Of a stretch of DNA of 64,000 nucleotides, positions 9,345-17,794 are shown piece by piece; the first letter of the stretch is position 1; every line of letters begins with the position of its first letter. A program made the translations under genes and the position numbers. The DNA comes from Morganella morganii H1r. Lineage in GTDB: Bacteria > Pseudomonadota > Gammaproteobacteria > Enterobacterales > Enterobacteriaceae. The notes below the pieces were generated by a model. That model was not told the origin of the DNA. It worked only from the letters and a program-made list of their open reading frames with translations, and did no database searches. The stretch is taken from contig NZ_AYMP01000014.1 of assembly GCF_000633515.1 (NCBI RefSeq), forward strand, positions 62,001 to 126,000, read 5' to 3'.

Positions 9345-10724
9345 ATGGATTTGATAACAGAGTGGCTGGGCGCGCTGAACGGCGTGGTGTGGGGAGTGCC
9401 GATGCTGGTGGGTATACTGGGTGTCGGGTTATATATGCAGATTCGGCTGGGTTTTTTACCGATACGTAAACTGGGAACCGGGTTCAGATTATTATTTCAG
9501 CGCAATGAATCCCGCGGGGAAGGGCAGATCTCCCCGTTTAATGCCCTGATGACCGCATTGTCCGCCACTATCGGTACCGGCAACATCGCCGGTGTGGCAA
9601 CGGCGGTGGTGATGGGCGGGCCGGGCGCACTGTTCTGGATGTGGATGACGGCGCTGGTCGGTATGGCGACAAAATACTCAGAAGCTGTGCTGGCGGTTCG
9701 TTACCGTGAAGTGGATAAGTACGGGCAGTATGTCGGCGGCCCGATGTATTACATCAAAAACGGCCTCGGCCCGAAATGGGTCTGGCTGGGGACACTGTTT
9801 GCGGTATTTGGTGCCTGTGCCGGGTTCGGCATCGGGAACACCGTTCAGGCCAACTCGGTGGCAGATGTGCTGGAAAGTAATTTCGGCGTCAACAAATGGG
9901 TGACCAGCGTGGCGCTGGTGCTGCTGGTCGGTGCGGTACTGATTGGCGGGATCCGCCGTATCTCCGACGTGGCCGGTAAACTGGTGCCGTTTATGACTGT
10001 CGGCTACTTTGGCGCCGGTCTTGTGGTGCTGGCGCTGAATATCAGTGAAATTCCGGCGGCGTTCTCTCTCATTATTACTTCAGCTTTTACACCGGTGGCG
10101 GCGCAGGGCGGGTTTGCCGGGGCAACTGTCTGGGCGGCTATCCGTTTCGGGGTGGCGCGCGGCGTGTTCTCCAACGAAGCGGGTCTGGGCAGTGCGCCGA
10201 TAGCGCATGCTGCCGCGAAAACCCAGAACCCGATCCGTCAGGGACTTATCGCTATGCTCGGCACCTTTATTGACACCATTATTGTCTGTTCGGTGACCGG
10301 GCTGACCATTGTCATTATGGGCGGCTGGCTGACAGCGGAAACCGGTGCCACACTGACCGCTTCCTCTTTTAAAGCGGCGATTCCGGGCGGAAACTATATT
10401 GTGGCGATTGCACTGACGATTTTTGCCTTCACCACAATCCTCGGCTGGAGTTTCTACGGTGAGAAGTGTGTCCAGTATCTGTTCGGCGTGAAGGCAATTA
10501 AGGTTTTCCGTGTGTTGTGGCTGATTGCGTTACCGATTGGTGCCACACAGTCGCTGGAGTTTGTCTGGTTGCTGGCGGATACCCTGAATGCCATGATGGC
10601 GATCCCGAACCTGATCGCACTGATCTTATTAAGCCCGGTGGTGTACCGTCTGACACGTGACCATATCCGGGATGTTAACGCAGACAGTATTGATATGGCG
10701 AATGAGTTATATCAGAAGAAATAG
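9345..10724 (+). CDS. Alanine/glycine:cation symporter (AGCS family)
   Basis: 459-residue sodium- or proton-coupled amino acid importer with about 11 membrane helices. The family block NALMTALSATIGTGNIAGVATAVVMGGPGALFWMWMTALVGMATKYSEA is intact, as are GGPMYYIKNGL and SNEAGLGSAPIAHAAAKT. It resembles the YaaJ/AlsT/DagA group. The start at 9345 is set by a strong AGGAGG five bases upstream. Monocistronic, ending in a strong terminator. Confidence 0.92.
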   Translation: MDLITEWLGALNGVVWGVPMLVGILGVGLYMQIRLGFLPIRKLGTGFRLLFQRNESRGEGQISPFNALMTALSATIGTGNIAGVATAVVMGGPGALFWMWMTALVGMATKYSEAVLAVRYREVDKYGQYVGGPMYYIKNGLGPKWVWLGTLFAVFGACAGFGIGNTVQANSVADVLESNFGVNKWVTSVALVLLVGAVLIGGIRRISDVAGKLVPFMTVGYFGAGLVVLALNISEIPAAFSLIITSAFTPVAAQGGFAGATVWAAIRFGVARGVFSNEAGLGSAPIAHAAAKTQNPIRQGLIAMLGTFIDTIIVCSVTGLTIVIMGGWLTAETGATLTASSFKAAIPGGNYIVAIALTIFAFTTILGWSFYGEKCVQYLFGVKAIKVFRVLWLIALPIGATQSLEFVWLLADTLNAMMAIPNLIALILLSPVVYRLTRDHIRDVNADSIDMANELYQKK

Positions 10725-10739
10725 CGGCGGGACGTGCAG

Positions 10740-10769
10740 ATAACGGGCAGAAAACTGCCCGTTATTTTT
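10740..10769 (+). terminator. Intrinsic terminator after the AGCS symporter
   Basis: ATAACGGGCAG, loop AAAA, CTGCCCGTTAT and a T-run to 10769. The near-symmetric A/T flanks could also serve the convergent gene. Confidence 0.9.
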
Positions 10770-10793
10770 CAGATACGGAAACGGATGTGATGA

Positions 10794-11954
10794 TCAGGGT
10801 TGCAGCCAGAACAGACCGCTGCCGTCCAGTGCAGTAAAAGTTTTATGCAGCATCAGGCTGTCTGCCTGCGGATCGAGCTCAGGAAACAGTGCCGGATGCA
10901 GCATTTTGGCGATAGCTTCCACTGCAATAATATTGAACGGGGTGTCATAGTATTGCTGATACAGTGCCAGTACCTGCTTTTGCTGATACGCGGTGAGATG
11001 CTGCAGTTTCGGCCGTGTCATCAGTTTTTCCAGTGCCGGTACTGCCCGCTCTGCAGAGCCGGTATAGCCGAGCGGTACTGAGGCACTGCCTTTGCGGGTA
11101 TTTTCCCAGTCGGCAACGGTCATCAGATAAAACTGCGGGTCGGCAGCAATAATCTGTTCTTCATTCACTTCACCCCCCATGCCGTTTTTAAACCAGTCGG
11201 CCCCGAGGTTATGTCCTCCGGCTGTGGCAACAAACTCCCCGAAGTTACCGTTACCAAAGGTTTTGCAGCAGCTGTTTTCTCCGGCAAGACCCGCCGCCCG
11301 TTCGATAAAGACTGTCGGTTTTTTGTCTTCCGGAATGTTTGCAACCCGGGAACGGATAAGATCCAGTCGCTGGCGGTAAAAATCATTAAATGCCGCTGCC
11401 TGTTTTTCCTGCCCGAAGACCTGCCCCAAAAGTGCCATGCTCGGCATGGTGTTTTGCAGCGGGTACTGACGAAAATCGATAAATATCACCGGAATGCCAC
11501 TTTTTTCCAGCAAATCCAGAGTGCCGCTTTCGGTCAGTTTACTTTGCAGTCCGGTATCAAAAATCACCAGATCCGGCTGATAAGTCAGCGCTTTTTCGAC
11601 ACTGAAATCCGATGTGTAGGGATTAGGAAATACCGGAATATCTTTCAGCTGCGGAAACGGCTTTTCATACGCAATGCGCAGATCCGGTGCTTTTTTGGTC
11701 AGTGCATCATCCCATGCCGCAATACCTTTCAGCGGTTCAGACGGATGCAGAATATTCAGCGCAACCAGTACCCGGCTGTCTGCCAGCATAATCCGGGAGA
11801 CCGGGGCATTGACGGTGACTGTCCGCCCGGCAATATCCGTCACCGTGATCGGTGCCGCTGCTGTGCTGAACGGCAACAGTGCCGCGAGTGCGGCACAGAG
11901 TGTGATGATAAGCGCCGGAAAACGTCCGGCGGCGTGGAACATGTGCTTCATCAT
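10794..11954 (-). CDS. Periplasmic iron-chelate-binding protein (ABC type, TroA/FepB fold)
   Basis: 386 residues. A signal peptide (about residues 1-32, ending STAAA) precedes a class III periplasmic binding protein: ITVTDIAGRTVTVNAPVSRIML is the typical N-lobe start, with YQPDLVIFDTG and AADPQFYLM later. A Cys-Cys pair (ENSCCKTFGNGNFG) is unusual and could bind metal or form a disulfide. It follows the TonB receptor by 12 bases on the same strand, so the pair is an iron uptake unit. No ABC permease or ATPase gene is adjacent, so it must share one encoded elsewhere. Confidence 0.85.
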   Translation of the reverse strand: MMKHMFHAAGRFPALIITLCAALAALLPFSTAAAPITVTDIAGRTVTVNAPVSRIMLADSRVLVALNILHPSEPLKGIAAWDDALTKKAPDLRIAYEKPFPQLKDIPVFPNPYTSDFSVEKALTYQPDLVIFDTGLQSKLTESGTLDLLEKSGIPVIFIDFRQYPLQNTMPSMALLGQVFGQEKQAAAFNDFYRQRLDLIRSRVANIPEDKKPTVFIERAAGLAGENSCCKTFGNGNFGEFVATAGGHNLGADWFKNGMGGEVNEEQIIAADPQFYLMTVADWENTRKGSASVPLGYTGSAERAVPALEKLMTRPKLQHLTAYQQKQVLALYQQYYDTPFNIIAVEAIAKMLHPALFPELDPQADSLMLHKTFTALDGSGLFWLQP

Positions 11955-11966
11955 ATAAAGTAACCT

Positions 11967-14108
11967 TTAAAACTTCACGGAAGCCTGCGCAAAGAAGGTG
12001 CGCGGCTGCCCGGCGTAAATGCCGTAGTTATTATCTGTCGAGCGGGTAAAACTGGCCTGGTCGAACAGGTTTTTTACCCCGGCGGCAAGTGTCAGATCGG
12101 ACCATTGCGGGCCGAAGTGATACTCGGCACGGGCATCCCACATCATATAGCCCGGAATTATGCCGTAACGCCCGTCAGCACTGCCTTCGGTAATGTAATT
12201 TTTTCCGGTTCCCGGTGACTGCTGTTTTGACTGCGCATAGGTGTTGAGATTCCACACCCAGTTGCCGGTTTCATAGCGGGCACCGGCAGTAAAGAGCTGA
12301 CGGGAGTAGAACGGCAGATCTTTATCCGCAAAATTACCGCGTTTACTGACTGCTTTGGTGTAGGTATAAGTGCTGTAGATACTGACACCGTCGAGCCATT
12401 TCGCTGCTTCACTCAGGTCATAATTCAGCGCCAGCTCCACCCCCTGATGGGTGGTCGCGCCGAGGTTTGTCCAGCCGGTTGAGTTTTCAATGTATTGCAG
12501 CTGATCATTGAAATCGATATAGAACAGCGTCATTTCCGCCGAGAGCAGCCCGTCATCAAATCGTGTACCGGCTTCATAGTTATGGGCTTTTTCCGCACTC
12601 AGGCCGTTTGCCGGATCATTACCCGCGCCGCCGGTATTAAGCTGGAAATATTGCAGGCTGCCGAATGAGCTGCCGGCGTTGGCAAACAGTTTCCACTGAT
12701 CATCAATATGATAAATGACCGATAGTGCCGGTAACGGCTCGCTGTAACTTTTGCTGCGGAACTGGTTACGGAAACCGTCATCGAGATGAATTTTTATATT
12801 TTCATAACGCAGACCGGGAATAACCGTCCAGTTACCGACATTGATGGTGTCATCGATATAGATGGCATGGGCCTCTGTACCGCCGGAGGTGTGCTGATAG
12901 TAATTGTCTGTCTGAGGGCGTGAGCTTTGAGAACCGGTCGGATACCAGCCGGAGCGGTAGGCTTTTTCATCCGCCGTTTCATTCAGATAACGGTAACCCA
13001 GGGTGATTTCGTGGGACTGATTATCAAAACGGAACAGTTGTGAATAGCTTGGCTCAATGGCGTAAGCGGTGTAGTGACGCGGATAGGAAACAAGTCGGCT
13101 CTTGCCGGCATTCTCTTTTGTTCCTTCGCTTTCAATATAGCTGCCCCGGTAGCTTTTACTGAACCAGGTCAGTAATTCAAACTGTTTATCATCTTCCTGA
13201 TGGCGGTATTTAAAGGACATATCCTGACGGTTGCCTTCAAAACGGTCAAGCGGGCGGACTGACTGGTAAGGATCGGCTTTGTATTGTGCTTCCGACAGGC
13301 CGCCCGGCATCCCGGATTGCGCATGATAATAGTGGAAGTTTGCCAGCAGTTCATCGGTATCGCTGAAGGCGTAACGGGTTTTCAGGATAATGTCATCAAT
13401 ATCGGTATTATCATTATTCTTACGGTAACCCTGACCGTGCAGGCCGGAGTAGAGCAGCAGCGCACCCGCAGAACCGTCTTCTTTTGATCCGCCGACAGAG
13501 GCATCGGTCAGGGTTTTCAGCCCGCCGGTGCGCGCGCCCTGTGTTTTGACGGACGCGGAACCGCTGAAGGTTTCCGGAATCGGTTTAGTGACAAAGTTAA
13601 TCACGCCGCCGACGTTTTGCGGTCCGTAGCGGACGGAGGTGGCACCGCGCATGACGTCAATGCTGCTGATGGAGCCTAACGAGAGTGGTGACATGGATAA
13701 CTGCGGCTGTCCGTAAGGGGCGGCGGCTAGCGGAATACCATCGAGCAGAATGGTGGAGCGCGGGGAAAGCCGTGCCGGAAGCCCGCGGATACCGACATTA
13801 AGTGAAACGTCACTGCCGCCGGTGCCGTTACTGTCCCGCACCTGAACGCCCGGGATACCGCGCAGAGCATCCGCGATGGTTTCCGCCCCGGACTCATCAA
13901 TTTGTTTTTTGGTTTTGATGGTCCGTGCGCCGCCGTGGTTCAGCAGCGTATCGCTGTTATCAGTGTTATCCAGCCAGTTGCCGACAACGACGAGCGGGGT
14001 TTCAGTATCTGCGGTGGCGGCGATACTGCCGCTGCTGATAACAGCGAGTGCGAGTGCCAGCGGCGTGAGGCGGGCAGGGCGGCAGGATGCGTTACAGGAA
14101 TCAGTCAT
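11967..14108 (-). CDS. TonB-dependent outer-membrane iron-chelate receptor (FecA-like)
   Basis: About 713 residues. Signal peptide about 1-31, TonB box near ETPLVVVG, plug domain about 55-160 (IADALRGIPGVQVRD, NVGIRGLPARLSPRSTILLDGIPLAAAPYGQ, IDVMRGATSVRYGPQNVGGVINFVTK), then a 22-strand barrel ending in the aromatic ASVKF. The plug sequence resembles the FecA/ferric-citrate branch more than hydroxamate receptors, but the ligand cannot be assigned. ATG at 14108 is taken; a GTG one codon earlier is possible. A Fur-like box lies 30-55 bases upstream, so iron-starvation induction is likely. Confidence 0.9.
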   Translation of the reverse strand: MTDSCNASCRPARLTPLALALAVISSGSIAATADTETPLVVVGNWLDNTDNSDTLLNHGGARTIKTKKQIDESGAETIADALRGIPGVQVRDSNGTGGSDVSLNVGIRGLPARLSPRSTILLDGIPLAAAPYGQPQLSMSPLSLGSISSIDVMRGATSVRYGPQNVGGVINFVTKPIPETFSGSASVKTQGARTGGLKTLTDASVGGSKEDGSAGALLLYSGLHGQGYRKNNDNTDIDDIILKTRYAFSDTDELLANFHYYHAQSGMPGGLSEAQYKADPYQSVRPLDRFEGNRQDMSFKYRHQEDDKQFELLTWFSKSYRGSYIESEGTKENAGKSRLVSYPRHYTAYAIEPSYSQLFRFDNQSHEITLGYRYLNETADEKAYRSGWYPTGSQSSRPQTDNYYQHTSGGTEAHAIYIDDTINVGNWTVIPGLRYENIKIHLDDGFRNQFRSKSYSEPLPALSVIYHIDDQWKLFANAGSSFGSLQYFQLNTGGAGNDPANGLSAEKAHNYEAGTRFDDGLLSAEMTLFYIDFNDQLQYIENSTGWTNLGATTHQGVELALNYDLSEAAKWLDGVSIYSTYTYTKAVSKRGNFADKDLPFYSRQLFTAGARYETGNWVWNLNTYAQSKQQSPGTGKNYITEGSADGRYGIIPGYMMWDARAEYHFGPQWSDLTLAAGVKNLFDQASFTRSTDNNYGIYAGQPRTFFAQASVKF

Positions 14109-14138
14109 CACTCAGGTTTCCGTGAGAATTTAGGAAGG

Positions 14139-14162
14139 CAAATGATAATTACAATCATTACC
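14139..14162. promoter_or_regulatory. Fur-box-like operator upstream of the TonB receptor
   Basis: AAATGATAATT followed by ACAATCATTACC matches the Fur hexamer pattern GATAAT-N-ATTATC closely and is placed for control of the minus-strand receptor. Confidence 0.7.
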
Positions 14163-14287
14163 TGTACGCAATAATTTTTTAACAGAAAGTGACTAAAATG
14201 CTGATTTTTTAGCCCGGTATTTGGGGGTTAAATGGCTGTGGTGAAAGCCATTCTTGGTGTGAATGTGACCTTGCTGTTTTAGCGGGG

Positions 14288-14320
14288 AACGGGCGGTTTT
14301 GATGGATTGGTCCGCCCGTT
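14288..14320. terminator. Inverted repeat downstream of the amidase cassette
   Basis: AACGGGCGG (14288-14296) pairs with CCGCCCGTT (14312-14320). It lies after the last gene of the cassette on the minus strand. It lacks a clear T-run, so termination is only possible. Confidence 0.4.
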
Positions 14321-14343
14321 ATCCCGGGAGAGGGCAGAATATG

Positions 14344-14754
14344 TCAGCAATCGGGTTCATCACCGCATAAATAAGAGTCAACCCATTCATTCTTTTCGCG
14401 GAACAGGTAGATATAGTTACCATCAGGAAAGCGGATATCACCGGCACCGCTTGATGATATTCGCCATTCACCTGTCTGACCATTTTCAAGTTCAAGACTG
14501 CCGTATGAAATACAGGATGAATAATAATCATGATCCCATGACATGTCTGACGATGTTTGTGCTGACCGGAAGTAATTGATCAGTTGTTCTTTATTTGGTG
14601 TGAATTTTTTACAGGCATTAACTTCGCCCGCCGGGGGATTTTTTGTGACGGTAATTCCTGAATTTTCTATTTCTATATTTTTTACAGACATAGCATTCAT
14701 AATAGCCGGCACAAAAAACAGGACAAATAACAGGATATCTCTTTTCTTTACCAT
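14344..14754 (-). CDS. Small exported protein, copy 2 of a paralogous pair (candidate immunity protein)
   Basis: 136 residues with an N-terminal signal peptide (KKRDILLFVLFFVPAIMNA) and a secreted body. It is a clear paralog of the neighbouring 144-residue protein: both share SVKNIEI after the signal peptide, ACKxFxPxKxQLIxxF, HDYYSxCISYGS, GQxGxWxxxSSG and a C-terminal GDEP...C. Conserved cysteines suggest disulfides in the periplasm. Its start is 29 bases after the stop of the first copy. Function is inferred only from position downstream of a leaderless peptidoglycan amidase; I do not recognise a named family. Confidence 0.75.
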   Translation of the reverse strand: MVKKRDILLFVLFFVPAIMNAMSVKNIEIENSGITVTKNPPAGEVNACKKFTPNKEQLINYFRSAQTSSDMSWDHDYYSSCISYGSLELENGQTGEWRISSSGAGDIRFPDGNYIYLFREKNEWVDSYLCGDEPDC

Positions 14755-14783
14755 AGTGCTGTATCCGCTTTAGTTTACCGCTA

Positions 14784-15218
14784 TTAACATCCGGGATCAG
14801 GATTTGGCTCATCACCTAAACCATAAGTGCAGGCATTCGGGTCTTTCCACGCGTTATCTTTATAGAAAAAATAAACGGAACTGCCGTCATTCAGAATGAC
14901 TGATGCAAGGCCACTTGACTGGAGTGTCCATTTACCGGATTGGCCATCCTTAAACTGAACGCTTCCGTATGAAATGCAGGCAGAGTAATAATCATGTAAC
15001 CATCTGTTTTCTTTAGATTCTTCTGCGAACTTAAAGAATTTTATGAGTTGTTTTTTCTCCGGGATAAAACTTTTGCACGCTTCTTTTTCATATATATTAT
15101 TTTCTCCGTCATAAATAGTACCGGATTCAATTATTTCAATATTTTTTACAGACCTGGCCTGAGTCATTACAGGTAATGCAAAAAATATAACGGTGATAAT
15201 CGCTATTTTTTTTACCAT
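14784..15218 (-). CDS. Small exported protein, copy 1 of a paralogous pair (candidate immunity protein)
   Basis: 144 residues: signal peptide (KKIAIITVIFFALPVMTQA) and a body with the motifs shared with its tandem paralog. Its ATG overlaps the end of the amidase gene by 7 bases, which implies translational coupling and tight co-expression. Four cysteines (in ACKSF, SACISYGS, PNACTYG and the last residue) could form disulfides. A periplasmic protein coupled to a cell-wall hydrolase without signal peptide is the usual arrangement of a type VI effector and its immunity protein, but this is inference. Confidence 0.78.
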   Translation of the reverse strand: MVKKIAIITVIFFALPVMTQARSVKNIEIIESGTIYDGENNIYEKEACKSFIPEKKQLIKFFKFAEESKENRWLHDYYSACISYGSVQFKDGQSGKWTLQSSGLASVILNDGSSVYFFYKDNAWKDPNACTYGLGDEPNPDPGC

Positions 15219-15829
15219 GATGCTGTACTCGCTTCTGTTTTATTCTTTCGTCCCACATCAGGATGCCGGTATATTTCGTCAGAGGAAATGTCTAATGTTT
15301 CGATTAACTCAGCGATAAGCCACTTAAGAGATGCATTTTGTTTTGAGTTAACATTTTCATATTCATATGTTTTTTTTCCTTCCTGGCTATACGCGTTACC
15401 AACTATTTCAATCCCGATACTATCGATATTGCCGGGATAACGTTCAGGGAATACTCTTGATTTCTCTGTATCAGATATATCTTTAAATTTTTTCCCTATT
15501 TCTAAATCAGCCATCTTCTTTAACTCCGAAGGCTCACATTTCTTTGTAATCAGGCAGCGGGATCTCATTTGTCCCACATGCCACGTTGTTTTAAACAACG
15601 AAGCCGTCTGATAAATCACGCCTTCTTTATCAATTAAGAAGTGAGCGCCATTACTGCCTGCATGACTGTAACTGTTAAAGACATGTGTTTCAGCAGGCGT
15701 ACCAGTCTGGTGAACAATAATACCGTTCACTTTATCCATCGGGTCGCGCTCGATTTTACTGAATCGTTTAATGGTAATGCGGTTTGATTTTACTAATCCG
15801 TTATCATCAATATATAACATTTTATCCAT
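15212..15829 (-). CDS. N-acetylmuramoyl-L-alanine amidase (Amidase_2/PGRP fold), leaderless; candidate antibacterial effector
   Basis: 205 residues with no signal peptide. The Amidase_2 zinc fold is visible: GIIVHQTG with zinc ligand His40, SNGAHFLIDKEGVIYQTA (63-76), TWHVG (82-86), SIGIEIVGN with Glu141 in the catalytic-Glu position, and a C-terminal HPDVGRKNKTEA with His189, Lys197 and Glu199 where AmpD-type enzymes have K-T-D. It would cut the amide bond between MurNAc and the stem peptide. The protein ends very soon after this motif. It is the first gene of a three-gene minus-strand cassette with two exported paralogs. No secretion-system genes are in the window. It could alternatively be a phage-derived endolysin, but no holin or other phage gene is near. 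Confidence 0.85.
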   Translation of the reverse strand: MDKMLYIDDNGLVKSNRITIKRFSKIERDPMDKVNGIIVHQTGTPAETHVFNSYSHAGSNGAHFLIDKEGVIYQTASLFKTTWHVGQMRSRCLITKKCEPSELKKMADLEIGKKFKDISDTEKSRVFPERYPGNIDSIGIEIVGNAYSQEGKKTYEYENVNSKQNASLKWLIAELIETLDISSDEIYRHPDVGRKNKTEASTASW

Positions 15830-15966
15830 CCTCTGGTCAGTTTCCTTACCGGTTTATATCACGCCGCCGTATTCCAAACTATCGGACAATCCCTTAGTCA
15901 GCATGACATTTAACACATTGTAAATGTTAATCATTCGCGATAGTGATGTGTCGTGCCGGTTAATTT

Positions 15967-15980
15967 TTGCTTTAGATCAA
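15967..15980. promoter_or_regulatory. FNR-like box upstream of hcp
   Basis: TTGCT-TTAG-ATCAA matches the FNR consensus TTGAT-N4-ATCAA at nine of ten positions. If the -10 is TATTCT at 16031-16036, the box centre falls near -70, close to the distant FNR site I recall for E. coli hcp. Confidence 0.65.
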
Positions 15981-16037
15981 GCAAAGGAATGATAGTCAGG
16001 AAAACCCCTTTTCACCGGTCTGAAATGGCGTATTCTT

Positions 16038-16060
16038 ATGTTGCATATAAAATACAACTT
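16038..16060. promoter_or_regulatory. NsrR-type operator at the hcp promoter
   Basis: An 11-1-11 imperfect palindrome with arms ATGTTGCATAT and AAATACAACTT, 8 of 11 paired, placed over the predicted transcription start and just upstream of the hcp RBS. hcp is a high-affinity NsrR target in E. coli. Confidence 0.7.
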
Positions 16061-16076
16061 ATAAGGAAGCAAGAGC

Positions 16077-17729
16077 ATGTACTGTGTGCAATGTGAACAA
16101 ACGATGCGTACGCCGGTGGGTAATGGTTGTGCCTATGCCCAGGGCATGTGCGGTAAAACCGCAGAAACATCTGACTTACAGGATCTGCTGGTGGCAGTAC
16201 TGGAAAGTCTTTCAGCGTGGGCGGTTGCTGCGCGTGAATCAGGTATCATCGATCACGACACAGACAGCTTTGCGCCGCGTGCGTTTTTCTCCACATTAAC
16301 CAACGTTAACTTCGATTCTGAGCGCATCATCGGTTATGCGCAGGAAGCGATTGTGATGCGTGACAGCCTGATGAAACGCTGCCTGGCGAAAAATCCGGCA
16401 TTGGTTGTGAATCACCCGTTAGCAAACCTGCAACTGAAGGGCACGGATATTGCGTCACTGGTGAAACAGGCCGATGAATTTGCCCTGAATAAAGATAAGC
16501 AGGCTATCGGTGATGATATTCACGGTCTGCGTATGCTCTGCCTGTACGGCCTGAAAGGGGCGGCGGCGTATATGGAGCACGCCCATGTGCTGGGCAAGTA
16601 CAGTGATGAGATTTACGGCCAGTACCATGAAATCATGGCGTGGCTAGGTACTGATCCGTCTGATATGGGTGAGCTGCTCAGCCAGTCCATGGCGATTGGT
16701 ATGATGAACTTTAAAATCATGGAAATGCTGGATGCCGGTGAAACCGAAGCTTACGGTCATCCGACGCCGTCTTCCGTGAACGTCCGTCCGGTAGCAGGTA
16801 AAGCGATTCTGATCTCCGGTCATGACCTCAAAGATCTGCATATGCTGCTGCAACAGACAGAAGGCACCGGTGTGAATGTTTACACCCACGGTGAAATGCT
16901 GCCTGCACACGGCTATCCGGAACTGAAAAAATACAAGCATCTGGTCGGTAACTACGGCAGCGGCTGGCAAAACCAGCAGACTGAGTTTGCCAAATTCCCG
17001 GGGCCGATTCTGATGACCTCCAACTGTATCCTGGATCCGAATCCGGGCAGTTATACCGACCGTATCTGGACCCGAAGTATCGTCGGCTGGCCGGGCGCAA
17101 AACACCTGACCGGTGATGATTTCAGCGATATTATCGCGCAGGCTCAGGCGATGGACGGCTTCCCGTACAGCGAAATCGAACACCTGATCACCGTTGGTTT
17201 CGGCCGTGAAACGCTGCTCAATGCCGCAGATACCGTGATTGACCTGGTGGCGACCGGCAAACTGCGTCATGTGTTCCTCGTCGGCGGTTGCGACGGCAGC
17301 CGTGGTGAGCGCAGCTATTACACCGATTTCGCCCGTCAGGTGCCTCAGGACTGCCTGATTATGACCCTGGCCTGCGGTAAATACCGTTTCAACAAACTGG
17401 ATTTCGGGACTCTGGAAGGATTACCGCGCCTGCTGGATGTCGGTCAGTGCAACGATGCGTATTCCGCGATTATGCTGGCGGTGAAACTGGCTGAGAAACT
17501 GGGCTGCGGCGTGAATGATCTGCCGCTGACCCTGGTGCTCTCCTGGTTTGAACAGAAAGCGATTGTGATCCTGCTGACTCTGCTGGCGCTGGGTGTGAAG
17601 GATATCTTCACCGGCCCGACCGCACCGGCGTTCCTGACGGACAATCTGCTGAATGTACTGAATGAAAAATTCGGTATGCGTCCTATTACCACTGTTGAAA
17701 ATGATTTACACGCTGTGTTAGGCGCGTAA
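16077..17729 (+). CDS. hcp: Hybrid cluster protein / high-affinity NO reductase Hcp
   Basis: 550 residues, cytoplasmic, reduces nitric oxide under anaerobiosis (older name hydroxylamine reductase). The N-terminal cluster motif is C3-x2-C6-x11-C18-x6-C25, the spacing of the [2Fe-2S] enterobacterial class. Hybrid-cluster ligands appear later in [29 protein letters not shown] and [16 protein letters not shown] is about 9 bases upstream of the ATG. FNR-like and NsrR-like sites lie upstream and the reductase hcr follows after 65 bases, matching the E. coli hcp-hcr operon. Confidence 0.97.
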   Translation: MYCVQCEQTMRTPVGNGCAYAQGMCGKTAETSDLQDLLVAVLESLSAWAVAARESGIIDHDTDSFAPRAFFSTLTNVNFDSERIIGYAQEAIVMRDSLMKRCLAKNPALVVNHPLANLQLKGTDIASLVKQADEFALNKDKQAIGDDIHGLRMLCLYGLKGAAAYMEHAHVLGKYSDEIYGQYHEIMAWLGTDPSDMGELLSQSMAIGMMNFKIMEMLDAGETEAYGHPTPSSVNVRPVAGKAILISGHDLKDLHMLLQQTEGTGVNVYTHGEMLPAHGYPELKKYKHLVGNYGSGWQNQQTEFAKFPGPILMTSNCILDPNPGSYTDRIWTRSIVGWPGAKHLTGDDFSDIIAQAQAMDGFPYSEIEHLITVGFGRETLLNAADTVIDLVATGKLRHVFLVGGCDGSRGERSYYTDFARQVPQDCLIMTLACGKYRFNKLDFGTLEGLPRLLDVGQCNDAYSAIMLAVKLAEKLGCGVNDLPLTLVLSWFEQKAIVILLTLLALGVKDIFTGPTAPAFLTDNLLNVLNEKFGMRPITTVENDLHAVLGA

Positions 17730-17794
17730 TTGCTGTAACTGTTAGCACCGGAGAGGGGGACACGCCTTCTCCGGCACGGAGTCAGGAGAGCCCG

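Noticed and set aside
11211-11963. 250-codon open frame antisense to the iron-chelate binding protein
   Set aside because: Cys/Arg-rich shadow of a well-supported gene; no RBS or known similarity.
14344-15829. Prophage lysis cassette
   Set aside because: No holin, spanin, integrase or structural phage gene nearby, and the two downstream proteins are exported paralogs unlike spanins.
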